DNA from: Dermacentor variabilis
Lineage: Eukaryota > Arthropoda > Arachnida > Ixodida > Ixodidae
Assembly: GCF_050947875.1 (NCBI RefSeq)
Contig: NC_134570.1
Coordinates: 239,870,584-239,934,583, forward strand
Reading direction: 5' to 3'
Length of the DNA: 64,000 bases
Under the pieces are notes generated by a model. It ran no database searches. It was not told where the DNA came from and saw nothing but the letters and a program-made list of their open reading frames with translations. How positions within the stretch are numbered: position 1 is the first letter of the stretch; the number at the start of each line of letters is the position of its first letter. Below, piece after piece: positions 53,617-64,000 of the stretch. The position numbers and the translations under genes are program-made.

Positions 53617-54148
53617 TGTGGAGTTTTCACACCCGCTCTTGGGACAAAGGAACGACAACACAGTAGTGCAAACAATAACAAGGGCATTTATTGCACCTTT
53701 CATAGATCAGTGCCTGCTAACCGATTTGCTATCCACAAAACATGCCGATGGGCGCACGACAAATCTAGAAGTCCGACTCACCGCGACCGAATAGCGAGCG
53801 AATATGTTCGCCCCATGCTGGATCCCAACGTCTGGTCGTTCGCGTGTACGGCTACGCGAACGGTGGCGCGTTCGAAGGCGGCCACGCGAGAGTCTCGTAG
53901 AAGCTTGGATCGGCACACGCGCGGCACGTCCGAGCTGCTTTCCGTCACGCCGCCGAAGAGAGAGCGCCTTGTCTTCCCGCCCCCAAGTAACCCCGCAGCA
54001 TCGTAACACTCGCGCCCTCTCTCGTACTGCGCCTCAACCATCCCGACCGCCGCGGGCGCCAGGCCACGCGGCGAAGCCGGATTACAGGAGACGCGCCATG
54101 CGGGAAAACAACATATCAGGGGACGCGTGAGGGTCGCGCATCCCCGCA
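53617..54148 (-). repeat. LARD-like element 5' LTR
   Basis: 532 bases, partner of 51710-52229. Confidence 0.85.
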
Positions 54149-54152
54149 ACAG

Positions 54153-55800
54153 TTATGAATACGGATGTAGAGTGCCTAACGGTGGAAATCAGCATGTCTT
54201 TAGTTGCTGACCTGTACAGACCACCGAGTGGATACAAGCGGCATTTCCTACAGCATTAAGAAATTGTAATAATCAATTATATTAATACTAATCAGCAGTT
54301 CTTTCTCTTGCGAGGTGTAAACATCGACACGTTGGCCGACGACTCTTCTGCGCGCGACTTGATCCTCTTATCCTCTTATGGGTGCGAAAATGCTATTTCT
54401 ATGCCGACCCGAATTACTTCTCAAAGTTCTACTTCTGTAGATGCACCTGAATGCATTAGATTTCAAAGCAGGAGCATTATCATCTGCCATCTGCCTATAT
54501 TCTTTGCCACACAACACACCCTAACCTCGAACTATAAACGCAGCAGGCTTGAACATAGGGTGGTGAATGACTCCTCCTTAAGCTATTTTCATTCTTTAAT
54601 TGAGCGGGCTTTGTGGTCAAATGTGTACTTACAGCAGGACGCAACTTCTGCGTATGAGTTTTTTCTTCGGGTCTTTCTTAGTTGCTACAATAATGCATTT
54701 CCACTGAGAAAGTATAGAAAATGTAATCGGAAAATTAAGAAGCCCTGGATTGACACCGCCTTACTGAAAGGCACCATGAAGAAAAATAATATGTTCCGCA
54801 AATTCACAAAATGCAAGGACGGTGACTTGTTCAAAGAATTTTAAAAATATCGCAATAAATTAAACGCTGATGCCAAGAAAGCAAAACTTGCATATTATGA
54901 AGCAATGTTTGCCAGGATAAGAACGGATCCGGCAAAGATCTCGAGAAAGGTAAAATACCTTACCGGCAGAAACCCATCACCGGTTAAGGCTGATCAAATA
55001 GTAATCAACGACTCTATAGGAGGGAAGACGCTAGCAGATGAAATCAACGAGTATTTCATTAATGAAGCCGTACCCCAGCCGTCTGTTCAACAAAGTGGGC
55101 TCTACTGGCGTTCTTGTCGAGTAAATTCATTCGTTGTGGATACCGTCACTGAAAAAGAAATCAATGGTCTTATAATACGCTTAAAAATAATGTCGCAAGT
55201 GGGCAGGATGGAATTAAAGTTGAACCTGTAAAGCGAGTGTCATTATTTATCAGCCCTGTCCTAGCCTATCTCATTAGTCTCACGTTTTCTACTGGAGTCT
55301 TCCCAGATAAACTAAAACTGGCCAAAGTAATTCCAATACACAACAGAGGTAGAATTGAAGATATTGCGAATTACCGGCCAATCTCAGTGGTACCAGTGTT
55401 TTCAAAAATTTACGAATTGTCAATCAATAACCGGCTGTCAAAATATCTAACCAAATATTATATAATACCACCCTCAAAGTACGGTTTTCAGAAAAATAAG
55501 ATAACGCAGGACACTCTTCTTGCCCTCAAGCAGCAAATAATAAGAAAGTTTGAAGATCAGCTCTTCACCTTAGGAATATTTCTCTATCTGCACAAAACTT
55601 TTGATTCCGTTGACCACGAAATCTTAGCTATAAAATTAGATTGCTATGGAATTCGAGGTATCACATTGGACCTTATCAAGAGCTACTTATCGTTTCAGCG
55701 TCAGTTTGTTAAAATTGACTGTACTTCTTCAAAACAGCTTGAAATTAAACTAGGTGTCCCGCACGGTTCGATATTAGGCCCGTTACTTTTCCTCTTATTT
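54153..55800 (+). pseudogene. CR1 endonuclease end, linker and RT fingers/palm
   Basis: Resumes after the target duplication: VADLYRPPSGYK, then a GVNID motif where GDFNID is expected. Linker: KKPWIDTALLKG, KYLTGRNPSPV, FINEAVP. RT: ISPVLAYLISLTFSTGVFPD, KVIPIHNRG, NYRPISVVPVFSKIYE, KYGFQKNK, KTFDSVDHE and LGVPHGSILGPLLFL (His for Gln). Breaks lie near 54260, 54845 and 55200. Cut by the Gypsy-4 LTR. Confidence 0.78.
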
Positions 55801-56025
55801 TGGGGGACGCGAGCGCGGCTGGAAATCAGCAGATAGAAGCGAGTGATGCGTTAGTGGAGAACAAGCAACAACTGACTTTATTTTTGTGTTCGTCCCGCCT
55901 CTACGGCTCGGTTGCGCACCCTCACACCACTTCCCTTTCCCGCACACACCGCGATAAGATTTTTACCGAGTGAAAAAGGAGAAAGGGTGTCTGGCTGCTG
56001 CTGTGCGACCGTGAGGCCGGCCACA
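55801..56025 (-). repeat. Gypsy-4 3' LTR
   Basis: Partner of 60533-60758. Inside it, on the minus strand, AGGAGGAGAAGTGA is the adjoining purine tract (56026-56039). Confidence 0.82.
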
Positions 56026-56077
56026 TCACTTCTCCTCCTAGTGAGTTAGCGAACGTTCACAGGACGATTTAAATTGT

Positions 56078-57932
56078 TCACAAGTACATACGACGGGGCG
56101 CCCTGGAGACTCGTCCGCTGCGTGTCATTGTGACTTGGCGTGGTCGGACCAGTAGAGCCTTGGAGGGTGGTGTCAGAGATGACGGCGCATGTGAAACGGT
56201 GTCTGCTTCTTCAATGTGCGCTGGCTTCAGCCGATCGAGTGACACCGCTTCGTGATGACCGCGCACGTCGATAGTGAACTGCTTCTCACCTCGACGCAGC
56301 ACTCGGAATGGCCCGTTATACGGTGGTTGGAGTGGCCGATCAACTGCGTCGTGGCGAACAAACACGTGTGTGCACGAAGCGAGTTCTGATGGTACGTGCA
56401 CCGCGCGTGGCGCTGCCCGTCGCGGTGGCGTCGTGCGAAGGTTTTCCATTATGTCTCGTAGCCGAAGTGCGTAGGCTGCGGTGGCTGTACAACCGTCTTG
56501 CGGGCTACTCGTGAAGAATTCTCCTGGAAGGCGCAATGTCGTTCCGTAGACCAGTTTCGCTGCGCTGCAGCCGATGTCTGTCTTGACAGCTGTCCGGATT
56601 CCCAGGAGGATGAGTGGTAGTGCCTACATCCAGCTGCGCTCTTCTGTTGCGGCGAGCGCGGACTTGAGCTGGCGGTGGAAGCGCTCCACCATGCCGTTGC
56701 TAATCGGGTGGTAGGCGGTTGTTATGATGCGAGAAGCACCAATGAAACGTGTAATGCTGGCGAAAAGTGATTGTTCGAACTGCCTTCCACGGTCCGTTGT
56801 TATTTTAGATGGTGCACCGAAACGAGCAACCCAGTGGTGCAAGAAGGCGCGGCCAACCGTGTCAGCTGTAATATCCGCTATAGGTATGGCCTCCGCCCAG
56901 CGCGTGAATCTGTCAATGCACGTCAGTAAATAGGCATTCTCTTGGCAAGGCGGCAGAGGTCCGACAACGTTGAGGTGTACGTGGTTGAAATGCGCGTCTG
57001 GAGGCACGAACGTTGTCAACGGGGTCACAATATGTCGATGAATTTTGGCACGCTGACACGGTATGCATCCTCTTGTCCCGCAACGCACGTCTCGGTTGAT
57101 ACCTGGCCACATGAACGTTGCTGCGAGCAACTTTTGCGTAGCTTTGATTCCACAATAGCTTGTGAACAGAAAGGAAAATGAGGCGACGTAGATTGGCAGG
57201 CACGAAGGGACGTGGGTTGCCCGTGCAGGTGTCGCAGCAAATGTGGTCGCCTGATCGCGGAATCTGCACCCACTGTAGCTTGAGGGCCGCTTTTGTTCTT
57301 GGGAGACTTTTTAGCTCTTCGTCTTCTCTTTGGGCTGCCGCCAGCGCGTCGAAGTTAACTCCTTCTGGAGCATTGACGACGTTTATAGCGCTCCGCGACA
57401 GGGCGTCGGCAACGACGTTGTCGCTCCCTTCTACGTGGCGGATGTCTGTCGTGAACTCTGAGATGTGTGCCAGTTGCCGAAGTTCACGGGCCGTGTGCGT
57501 GCCGCCGTCCAAACGCATAGAGCGGAGAGCATAAGTCAGCGGCTTATGGCCGGTTAAAATGAAGAACTCGACGCCTTCCAAGAAATGCCGGAAGTTGCGT
57601 ATACTCGAGTAGACGGCGAGTAGATCGCGCCCGAAGGTGCTGTAGCGGCGCTCAGTAGGTGTCAGCTTCCTCCAGAAGAATGCAGTTGGGTGCCATGGGG
57701 GGGGGGGGGGGGTGGTAGGGTGCCGTCGCTCAGCTGTTGCAACACGGCGCCTATGACTATGTCTGAGGCATCGACCATTAAACACTGGGGAATACCTGGC
57801 CGTGGGTATGCCAGGAGAGCCGCATTTGCCAAGGCCTGCTTGCTTTGGTTGAAAGCCCTTTTCCCTTATTCGCACGAAGGCAGGTCATGGGAAGATCCTT
57901 GCGTTGCCTTAGACAGTCCGTGAAGCGGTTGT
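56078..57932 (-). pseudogene. Gypsy-4 RNase H and integrase
   Basis: RNase H: TAFFWRKLTPTERRYSTFGRD, ILTGHKPLTYAL, DIRHVEGSDNVVADALSR. Integrase: WPGINRDV...[21 protein letters not shown] (Asn where the catalytic Asp is expected), [10 protein letters not shown] (Asp), [16 protein letters not shown] (Glu). The tail has FVRHDAVDRPLQPPYNGPF and IDVRGHHEAVSLDRLKPAH. Frameshifts are near 57110, 56620 and 57780. Probably inactive. Confidence 0.78.
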
Positions 57933-58690
57933 ATGATATTTATTTATTAGATACCTGCATCGCCCATGCGGGCATTACAGTAGCGGGGATTACATTTTAA
58001 AGGAAGGAACAAGTAATCACATACATAAAGCGCGATAAAACGCATCATTGTTTTCAATATTAACAATGTCAGGCGAAAGAGCATTCCATTCTCTGATAGA
58101 CCGAACAAAAAAAGAATACCTAAAGACGTCACCCTCGAAAGGAAACTCGCGGACTTTCAGCGCATGGCCGGGCCTCAACGACTTATAAGTAGGCGACTTC
58201 ATATATCTTTCTCTCTCAACCCCTTTTTTTAAAATAATAAACACCGTGAAAAAATTTCAACCTCAGGTTTGTTCGCCGGTCTTTTAATGCTTGCCACAAT
58301 AAATTAATTTTACTTTCTGTCGTACTTCATTTTCTACTATAGTCATTAGGAACAAACCTAGCTGCTCTATTCTGCACTCTTTCAAGGTGTTCTGTGAGAT
58401 CAGCCGTGTACGGATCCCAACAAATACAACCGTAATCAAGTAAACTACAAACATAAGTGAAATACAATTGCGATTTTAATTTATTCGGTATTTGACTGAA
58501 GTTACGGCGGAGAAAACTCAATGAACGTATTGCCTTATTACATAATATGCGTAATGTGCCTGTTCCATCTTAAGTCAGACGTCATTAAAATCCCTAAATA
58601 TTTGTATTCGTCAAGCTTCTTTTATGCCATATTACTCAAGGTATAAGTACATGACTGAAATGCGGGCTTCCTTGAAAAGGTGACGTGAAC
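57933..58690 (-). mobile_element. CR1-type LINE fragment nested in Gypsy-4
   Basis: RT C-terminus on the minus strand: SFLRRNFSQIPNKLKSQLYF, LLDYGCICWDPYT, RVQNRAARFV, then SFFVRSIREWNALSPDIVN, and a tail ending AATAAATAAATATCATA at the left. It splits the Gypsy-4 RT from its RNase H. Confidence 0.78.
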
Positions 58691-59495
58691 ACATTTTTCA
58701 ACATTTTTCAACATTTTTCGCATTTAGGCACAAAGCGGCGGTACAAGTTTAGCAATCCGAGAAATTCACGTAGTTGGCGATTCGTGGTTGGCAGTGGAAA
58801 ATCTTGTATTACCTGCACTTTAGATGGGTGTGGCCGTGCTTCCGAGCTCGAAATAATGTGGCCCAGAAATGATAACTCAGGCACGCCGACTTCACTCTTG
58901 GCCGCGTTGAAGGTAACTCCGTGCTCAGATAGGCGCCGAAAAACAATTCGCAGGGGCTCTTCGTGTTCTTCTGGGGTGGTGCTCGCGATAAGCAAGTCGT
59001 TCAGGTAGGCGTGACAAAAACTGAGGTCCCAGAGAACACCGTCATAAACCTTTGGAACGTTTGACCCGCGTTGCGAAGGCCGAATAGCATGCACAGGAAC
59101 TCGAATAGACGAAAGGGTGTAGTGATAGCAGTCTTGGGGACGCCTTCCGGAGACACAGGTATCTGGTGGTATGCCCGCACGAGATCAATTTTTGAAAAAA
59201 GTTTGGCCCCATGCAGACCTGCCAATATGTCGTGAATATGTGGCATGGGGTATCTGTCGGGCGTTGTGACACTGCTCAGCGCAAGGTCCCCGCAAGGACG
59301 CCAGTCACCCGATGACCGCTTAGGAACCATGTGAAGGGGAGATGCCCAAAGACTGGAAGAAGGTTGGATGATACCCAACTTCAACATATGGTCGAATTCC
59401 TGTCGTGGCACCACCAGTTTCTCAGGCGTCCGAAGTGGCACAGAAAATCCTCTCCGAGAATGACGAATTTCACGTCGGCTACTATGAAAATCCAT
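58691..59495 (-). pseudogene. Gypsy-4 reverse transcriptase
   Basis: [47 protein letters not shown] (Asp), [19 protein letters not shown], then after a frameshift near 59050 the motif [10 protein letters not shown], where YLDD has become YLND. LSFLGHIIS and REFLGLLNLYRRFVP close it, up to the nested CR1 fragment. Confidence 0.78.
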
Positions 59496-59782
59496 CGTAG
59501 CGTTCTATGCAGGTCCAGCGTGACAGTTAAGGAGCGGTTTCCATACGTGGCTATGGTCGTGTTGTTGACTGCTTGCAAAGGCGATGTGTTCGGGAGCTTG
59601 CGGTCTGCGGGCGATGCTGGAAGTACGCTGACTTCGGCGCGTGTGTCGACGAGGAAGCGGAAACCGCTGTTGCGGCCGGTTAGGAAAAAGATGGATGAGC
59701 TACGTTCTTGCATGGCAGAAACGCTGGTCGTCCTCAGCGCCTGCTCGGGGCGTTTCCCGAGAGCTCGCAGGCTGGTACGCAT
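59381..59782 (-). pseudogene. Gypsy-4 aspartic protease
   Basis: FRFLVDTRAEVSVLP has DTRA where DTGA is expected; ILGEDFL is the second motif. Probably inactive. Confidence 0.72.
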
Positions 59783-60530
59783 TTACGTGCAGCATTGCGG
59801 AACTTGCGGTGGTACCAACATAGTTTTTGGCGTTTCATAGGCGACTGCAGAGCACTCTGGCAGGTTGACTGTGACGCGGTATAGAAGGCGGCCACGGAAT
59901 CTACGAGACGCGAGATTTCCTTCTTCATATCTCGAAGCTGCTCATGTGGAAAAGGTTAGCTTGTGACAGCCGCGACAGATGTGGGAGCTACCGCCATGAC
60001 CTTGTCGGCTAACTCGGCCAGCTTGGATAGATCGTTCTCATTTGAGGCAGTCATTACCATTCTGACGTTCGGGGGGATTTTCTGTAGAAATATTTCTCGG
60101 AGGAGCAGGCTGTCAAGACCATCCACTTTTCTGCCCAATAATTGCTGCATGTGACGCAGCAGCTGGCTTGGCGTTCTGTCGCCGAGGTTGGCTTCATGGA
60201 GAAGCTGTTGTAGCCGTTGGCTTTCGGGGGGCGTGATACTGCTAATGAGTGTTGCCTTCAATGCCTCGTAAACGTTTCCTGCTGGTGGGGAAAGCAACAG
60301 GTCTCGAATTATGCTGGCGGTTGAGGGGGGCAGACTGCTCACCACATAATGGTATTTCGTGGAATCTGCTGTGATGCGCCATGCAGCGAATTGTGATTCT
60401 ACGTCAATGAACCACAATGCAGGGTCCGCAGTCCAAAACGGAGGCAGTTTGACGTCGACGCCGGAGAGTGTCGGAATTGCGGTGCGTTGAGGTGTGTATA
60501 TAGCACTTGCTGCTCGTCCGGGTGACCAAT
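59734..60530 (-). pseudogene. Gypsy-4 gag
   Basis: KLPPFWTADPALWFIDVESQF, then KYHYVVSSLPPSTASIIRDLL, GDRTPSQLLRHMQQLLG and FLQKIPPNVRMVM, a standard Gypsy capsid. After a frameshift near 59950, LCWYHRKFRNAARKCVPAC is the zinc knuckle variant of this lineage. The frame opens into the LTR at 60681 but the gag start must be below 60533. Confidence 0.78.
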
Positions 60531-60532
60531 GT

Positions 60533-60758
60533 TGTGGTGGACGCGAGCGCGGCTGGAAATCAGCAGATAGAAGCGAGTGATGCGTCCCTGAAGAACAAGC
60601 AACAACTGACTTTATTTTTCTGTTCGTCCAGCATCTATGGCTTGGTTGCGCACCCTCGCAACATTTACCTTTCCCGCACACTCCGCGATAAGATTTTTAC
60701 CGAGTGAAAAAGGGGAAAGGGTGTCTGGCTGCTGCTGTGCGACCGTGAGGCCGCCACA
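60533..60758 (-). repeat. Gypsy-4 5' LTR
   Basis: 226 bases. Just inside, the minus strand reads ACATTGGTCACCCGGACG, a likely primer binding site. Confidence 0.82.
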
Positions 60759-60765
60759 CTCCTAT

Positions 60766-61640
60766 AAGTGAATGACATTACGGAACTACCATGCAAGAAC
60801 ACCCACAATAACAATCTTTGCAGACATTAGTTTATTCTTTACAGGTAGAACACCGCATGTCATTGAACAATCGGCCAGTCTGTTTTTAAATGATTTATCG
60901 ACAAGGTTGCAACAAAACAAACTTCAGTTGAATGCAGTAAAACAAAGTACATGATATTTAAGCCAATGAATAAGCATAAAAAATGATTAACTCACATTAC
61001 AGAGGACATAACTGAGAACAAGTAAGTGTGCAAAAGTTCCTTGGGATATGGTTTAATGAAGAGTTGTCTTGGACCCCTCATGTCAATCATCTGCTCTCCG
61101 AACTCGCGCAGTCTGTTGGATGTATTGGCAAAATAGCTCCTCTTCTACCTCTTTGGCTAAAGCAATCATTATATTACTCCCTGTTCTATTCTAAACTTTT
61201 GTATGGCATTCTGCTCTGGGGAACAACGAAAAAAGGGAACTATGATAAGCTACAACTGCTGCAAAAACGTGTCCTCCGGATTTTTGTGAACCACACCGGC
61301 CTTATTAGATTGTTTCCGACGCAAGCACGTTTTTTCCCAGATTTGATGTTTTACCTGCAAATAAAGTCTATTTATGGATATTGGCACAGCGAATATATAA
61401 AAAGAAACTCCACAGTATTTACACACCTGTCTTCGCACAATATGATATCCGTAACCCCAAACGCAAAAATAAAAATTCAGAAGAAATTAGGGAAAACAAC
61501 ATATGGAATATCAGGTAATAGACATGTTAAATAACTGTGCTTCTGTTTTGGATTTCTGCCTTACCAGGAAAACGTTCAAACGTGAACTGCGGGCACTTTT
61601 GTTCTTCCGTTCAAATTGTTAAGTAACAATGATAAATGTA
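60766..61640 (+). pseudogene. CR1 RT C-terminal part
   Basis: VNDITELPCK, then TITIFADISLFF where FADD has lost a base or codon, QQNKLQLNAVKQS, KFLGIWFNEELSW, YSKLLYGILLWG, LQKRVLRI. Frameshifts are near 60830 and 61020. It continues the piece ending at 55800. Confidence 0.78.
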
Positions 61641-61948
61641 ACTTTCCGTTTCAATTGTTGACTTCCTTTTATGTGTTTTTGTGGTATGAGCGAATCTTCA
61701 ATGTGATATTAAAAAAAACTGTCCAGAGTGCCTAAGTACAGCCACACTGTATAGGATGTATGCGTGTACTATTTGTAACGCAGCTTCTCTTTTTTTGTAC
61801 CAGCTCTCTGCCGTACTGCTGTAGACTGCTCCTTTTGTTACGAGGGTGAGACCTTCGCCAGGCAACCACGCCTTTAGTCTCTGCCACCCGCAGGATGATG
61901 TGATTTTCCTGGAAATAAAAACTGACAGACTGACTGACTGACTGACAT
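61641..61948 (+). other. 3' UTR and GACT-repeat tail of the plus CR1 element
   Basis: GGAAATAAAAACTGACAG then GACT units to 61948. It may contain a second 3' end, since the block at 61790-61930 reads like a separate LINE tail. Confidence 0.5.
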
Positions 61949-63212
61949 GCAGAACTTTACAAGTGTTATCCACATACAAAATACGTAAAAAAACAGTGAA
62001 CGAACAAAGCAACAAGTGCAGTAACCATAGAAAATGCTTTTCTGCTTTCCAATCCACCGAATTTATTCAGTGATAAAGCACAATATTTATAAATATGCGA
62101 GCCAGAAGCAATGAACCTAGATCAATGATGAAATTCGGAACTAGCACCTGTACTGCTCATTTCGACCAACCACAGTGTCCTGAACACGTTCTCTATTTCA
62201 CTGTATGATTGCGAATGTAAATGGTCAGGAAAGTAGCTAGTGCTCGGTACGTATGCAATGGTAACCGTTTTCATCACTTTTTCGGTTTGCTTTGAACGCA
62301 TGCACCAGGAAAGTAACCTTACCTTTTCAAATTCTTTTCCAACAGCTTCCTTGTTGCTTGTAAAGTAGATCACCTCTGGTGCTATGCTGCACATGAAGTT
62401 GAGAACCCTATTTATAATAACTAGTTCCGTCGATTCAGCTGTGTCAGAAAAAACGGACACCTCCCTCATGGAAGGCTTGTTGGCCGCGTACTTGGTAACA
62501 TAAGATCAATAAGCAGGTCATGAGCAACGAACTGCACTACGCCTTAACGATATGCTATAACATGTTTCGCAATGTACCTTTATCGCAGTGCGTTCGTCAG
62601 CTCTTCCCGTCAGATTGCATACTTTCAAACTTGGGAGTAGCTTACAGATAAACTGGCCATATATGTGCTGAAATATGGATGGAACGTTGCAAGAATTCCG
62701 TCACAGGGGCGGTTTGCAAAAAAAGATATTATGCGGCTAGAGCACGCGTATTTCACTTCCTGAACGTTAACAGTGCTCGTCAGAAACAAGGCGTGTATTA
62801 TTAGGTCGGAAAATGCAGACATATTGCCTTCAAAGCGTTCACCACTGTTCTGATATTTGCTTTTTTCATTGCCAGACGCTCATATTTTCTTTTTACAGGA
62901 TGCGCAACGTGTGGCTACCACCGGTGACACATCGTGCACTTAAGTCATTGCGCACATGCTTTTTCAATCCGCGTTTCATTCCGCATCCAAAGCCACGCTT
63001 GGAACAGAGCAAAGGAAGGAAAGCATGCGCTCATCGGCCGTTTTGGCTGGTGAGCCACCGTGCCTTTGGTTCGAAGGGTAGAAGCTGGCTTCGGAGGAAC
63101 GCTCAATTAAGGACTAGCACGATTTCCTGGGGAGCCGAAAACTCTTGCGAAACTGATGAGAAAATAACATGTTCAGTTTGCTTATAACACGATAGTTCAC
63201 TGTAACGACCCA
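61949..63212. other. Mostly unassigned sequence with one open frame
   Basis: A minus-strand frame at 62469-62122 (115 codons, MREVSVFSD...) has a varied composition but no motif I recognise. A strong 3' splice-like pyrimidine run ending TTTTTACAG is at 62886-62898. No supported gene. Confidence 0.3.
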
Positions 63213-63423
63213 CCTCTTTCTCTGAGTACGTCCGAACAACGTTCTTCACGTAGCCTGTGACCTTCGGTGTTCTGTTAGGCACGCCGATGAGCTGGGTAAA
63301 TTTCTGCTCACAAGCACGGTTGAAGTCGTCGTCGTCGCTCTCAGAGCTCTCGCTGCTTGATTGCAAGTATGCAAGGAAAGGTGAGGGCATCAACGCAACG
63401 CTCAAACGGACTTTTCTTGGCAT
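63213..63423 (-). CDS. Possible first exon of a Harbinger/PIF-type (HARBI1-like) gene
   Basis: From Met 63423 (AAAATGCC context): MPRKVRLSVALMP, an acidic Ser/Asp/Glu-rich stretch (SSSESSESDDDDF), then PKVTGYVKNVVRTYSEKE, which resembles the sequence just before the FKxHFR motif of Harbinger-type nucleases. At that point a splice donor AG|GTGGGT occurs near 63213. The next exon was not found; it could lie far left. A host gene or a transposon are both possible. Confidence 0.4.
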
Positions 63424-63830
63424 TTTAAACGAAATAACACAGGGTCCAGACGACACGGGAATATGATGATGATGATGATAGTGATCTAAAGAAAGGAAGG
63501 ACGCTTGATTCTGCAAACGGGAATATCAGACGGCGGGGCCGCGACGGCATGTTGTAATCACGTGACCGGAAACGCTCTCAATCTCGTCAACAGGACTCGG
63601 AGCACCTCAGAGCGCTCGAAGACGGAGGAGAGCGATCGAAAAGAACCAGCCGAACGCAAGGCGAGCACCCTCTTTCAACCAGCCGAAGACAACGCCGCTC
63701 GCGAGAGCGCTCTGAAACGACAAGTCAAATATGGCATGAGATTCTCGGACCATTGTCCCAGCGTCGCAGGCTTACAAAGGGACGCGGGCACTGCTACGAT
63801 TCATGAAATTGACTGGCCTCAGTGACCGGT
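63424..63830 (-). promoter_or_regulatory. CpG-rich region upstream of the possible exon
   Basis: Rich in CpG, with a TCACGTGA palindrome (63558-63565). A GATGATGATG run at 63463-63478 lies in the 5' UTR side. The plus-strand frame 63505-63825 is likely a chance opening in GC-rich DNA. Confidence 0.4.
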
Positions 63831-63849
63831 CATAGGCCTGAAGTGATAG

Positions 63850-64000
63850 AGAACCGCACGTATTCACACTGATAGTACCTTCTTCTCTCCATCTCCTTTA
63901 TTTTCATCCCTTAAGCCCCTTCCCCCCTGTAGAGTAGCAAACCGGACATGCGTCTGGTTGACCTCTCTACCTTTCCTTCCGTGTTTTCCTCCTCCTTCCT
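63850..64000. repeat. Tick-type interspersed repeat end
   Basis: CTGTAGAGTAGCAAACCGGACATG and flanking CCTTTCC/CCTTCC-rich sequence resemble a repeat end I associate with tick genomes; recognised from memory, not verified. Cut by the window edge. Confidence 0.4.

Larger units (their letters stand above)
51710..54148 (-). mobile_element. Non-autonomous LTR retrotransposon (LARD-like)
   Basis: LTRs of 520 and 532 bases (TGTGGAGTT...CATCCCCRCA) enclose 1.39 kb without gag or pol. The 4-base target duplication is ACAG (51706-51709, 54149-54152). A PBS-like TGGCTACCCAACGTGG at the right and a purine tract at the left show minus orientation. It must have been moved by another element's enzymes. 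Confidence 0.82.
55801..60758 (-). mobile_element. Ty3/Gypsy LTR retrotransposon, Gypsy-4 (decayed)
   Basis: LTRs of about 225 bases (GGACGCGAGCGCGGCTGG near the start, CCACA end). Minus order: gag, protease, RT, RNase H, integrase. Interrupted at 57933-58690 by a CR1-like fragment. No clean target duplication, though CTCTTATT on the left and CTCCTATA on the right are similar. Several active-site residues are lost. Confidence 0.82.
51300..61948 (+). mobile_element. CR1-type LINE, plus strand (interrupted twice)
   Basis: Own pieces: about 51300-51709, 54153-55800 and 60766-61948. They give, in order, the endonuclease start, endonuclease end and linker, RT fingers and palm, RT end, and a 3' end with AATAAA and a GACT repeat (61925-61948). 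Interrupted by a non-autonomous LTR element and by Gypsy-4. The left edge is uncertain, and it lies head-to-head with the minus CR1 copy. Confidence 0.75.

Noticed and set aside
63505..63825. 106-codon plus-strand gene
   Set aside because: Low-complexity Arg/Ser/Glu composition in a CpG-rich region, opposite a better-supported promoter region.

Overview
The window looks like nuclear DNA of an arthropod, most likely a hard tick. Nearly all the coding sequence is retrotransposon: I-superfamily and CR1/L2-type LINEs, RTE elements, Ty3/Gypsy LTR elements and a Penelope-like element. The right-hand 130 bases resemble a repeat I associate with tick genomes. Tick is an inference from the repertoire. 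I see no operons, ribosome binding sites or CRISPR arrays.

Layout, left to right. Positions 1-18894 are one I-superfamily LINE (copy A1) cut into four pieces. It was entered by a 5'-truncated CR1/L2-like element (2886-4361, minus), by a full-length sister copy of itself (A2, 4597-10546, with an 11-base target duplication) and by a Gypsy element with 382-base LTRs (Gypsy-1, 11827-17615, minus). Positions 18895-19310 and about 29365-29967 are two parts of an RTE element, probably one element split by what lies between. Positions 19397-29185 are a second I-type LINE family (copy B1, minus) entered by Gypsy-2 (22419-27495, 143-base LTRs). A tRNA-derived SINE, a third I-type fragment and a TA microsatellite follow. 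Copy B2 of the second family is at about 31690-37556, then an internally deleted Gypsy (Gypsy-3, 37602-40974) and a Jockey-like tail.

Positions 41210-45420 are the least repetitive part. They hold a CpG-rich start region and two exon-like segments joined in phase, probably the 5' end of a host gene. Its second intron carries an RTE 3' end with a long TAA microsatellite. Positions 45420-49475 hold a decayed Penelope-like element. An SGNH-hydrolase-like reading frame lies just upstream in the same frame, and a hammerhead-ribozyme-like fold lies in its tail. Next come two head-to-head CR1-like elements. The plus one (about 51300-61948) was entered by a non-autonomous LTR element with no coding capacity (51710-54148) and by Gypsy-4 (55801-60758), which itself holds another CR1-like fragment. 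The last 2 kb contain a possible Harbinger-type exon (minus) and a tick-type repeat.

The genes do not form one pathway; the window is a graveyard of nested insertions up to three levels deep. Most frames are broken. The intact ones are the RT of the CR1/L2-like insertion, A1 ORF1, the Gypsy-1 gag and most of its pol, and the Gypsy-2 gag. All reading is by eye; family names rest on motif recognition, not on searches.
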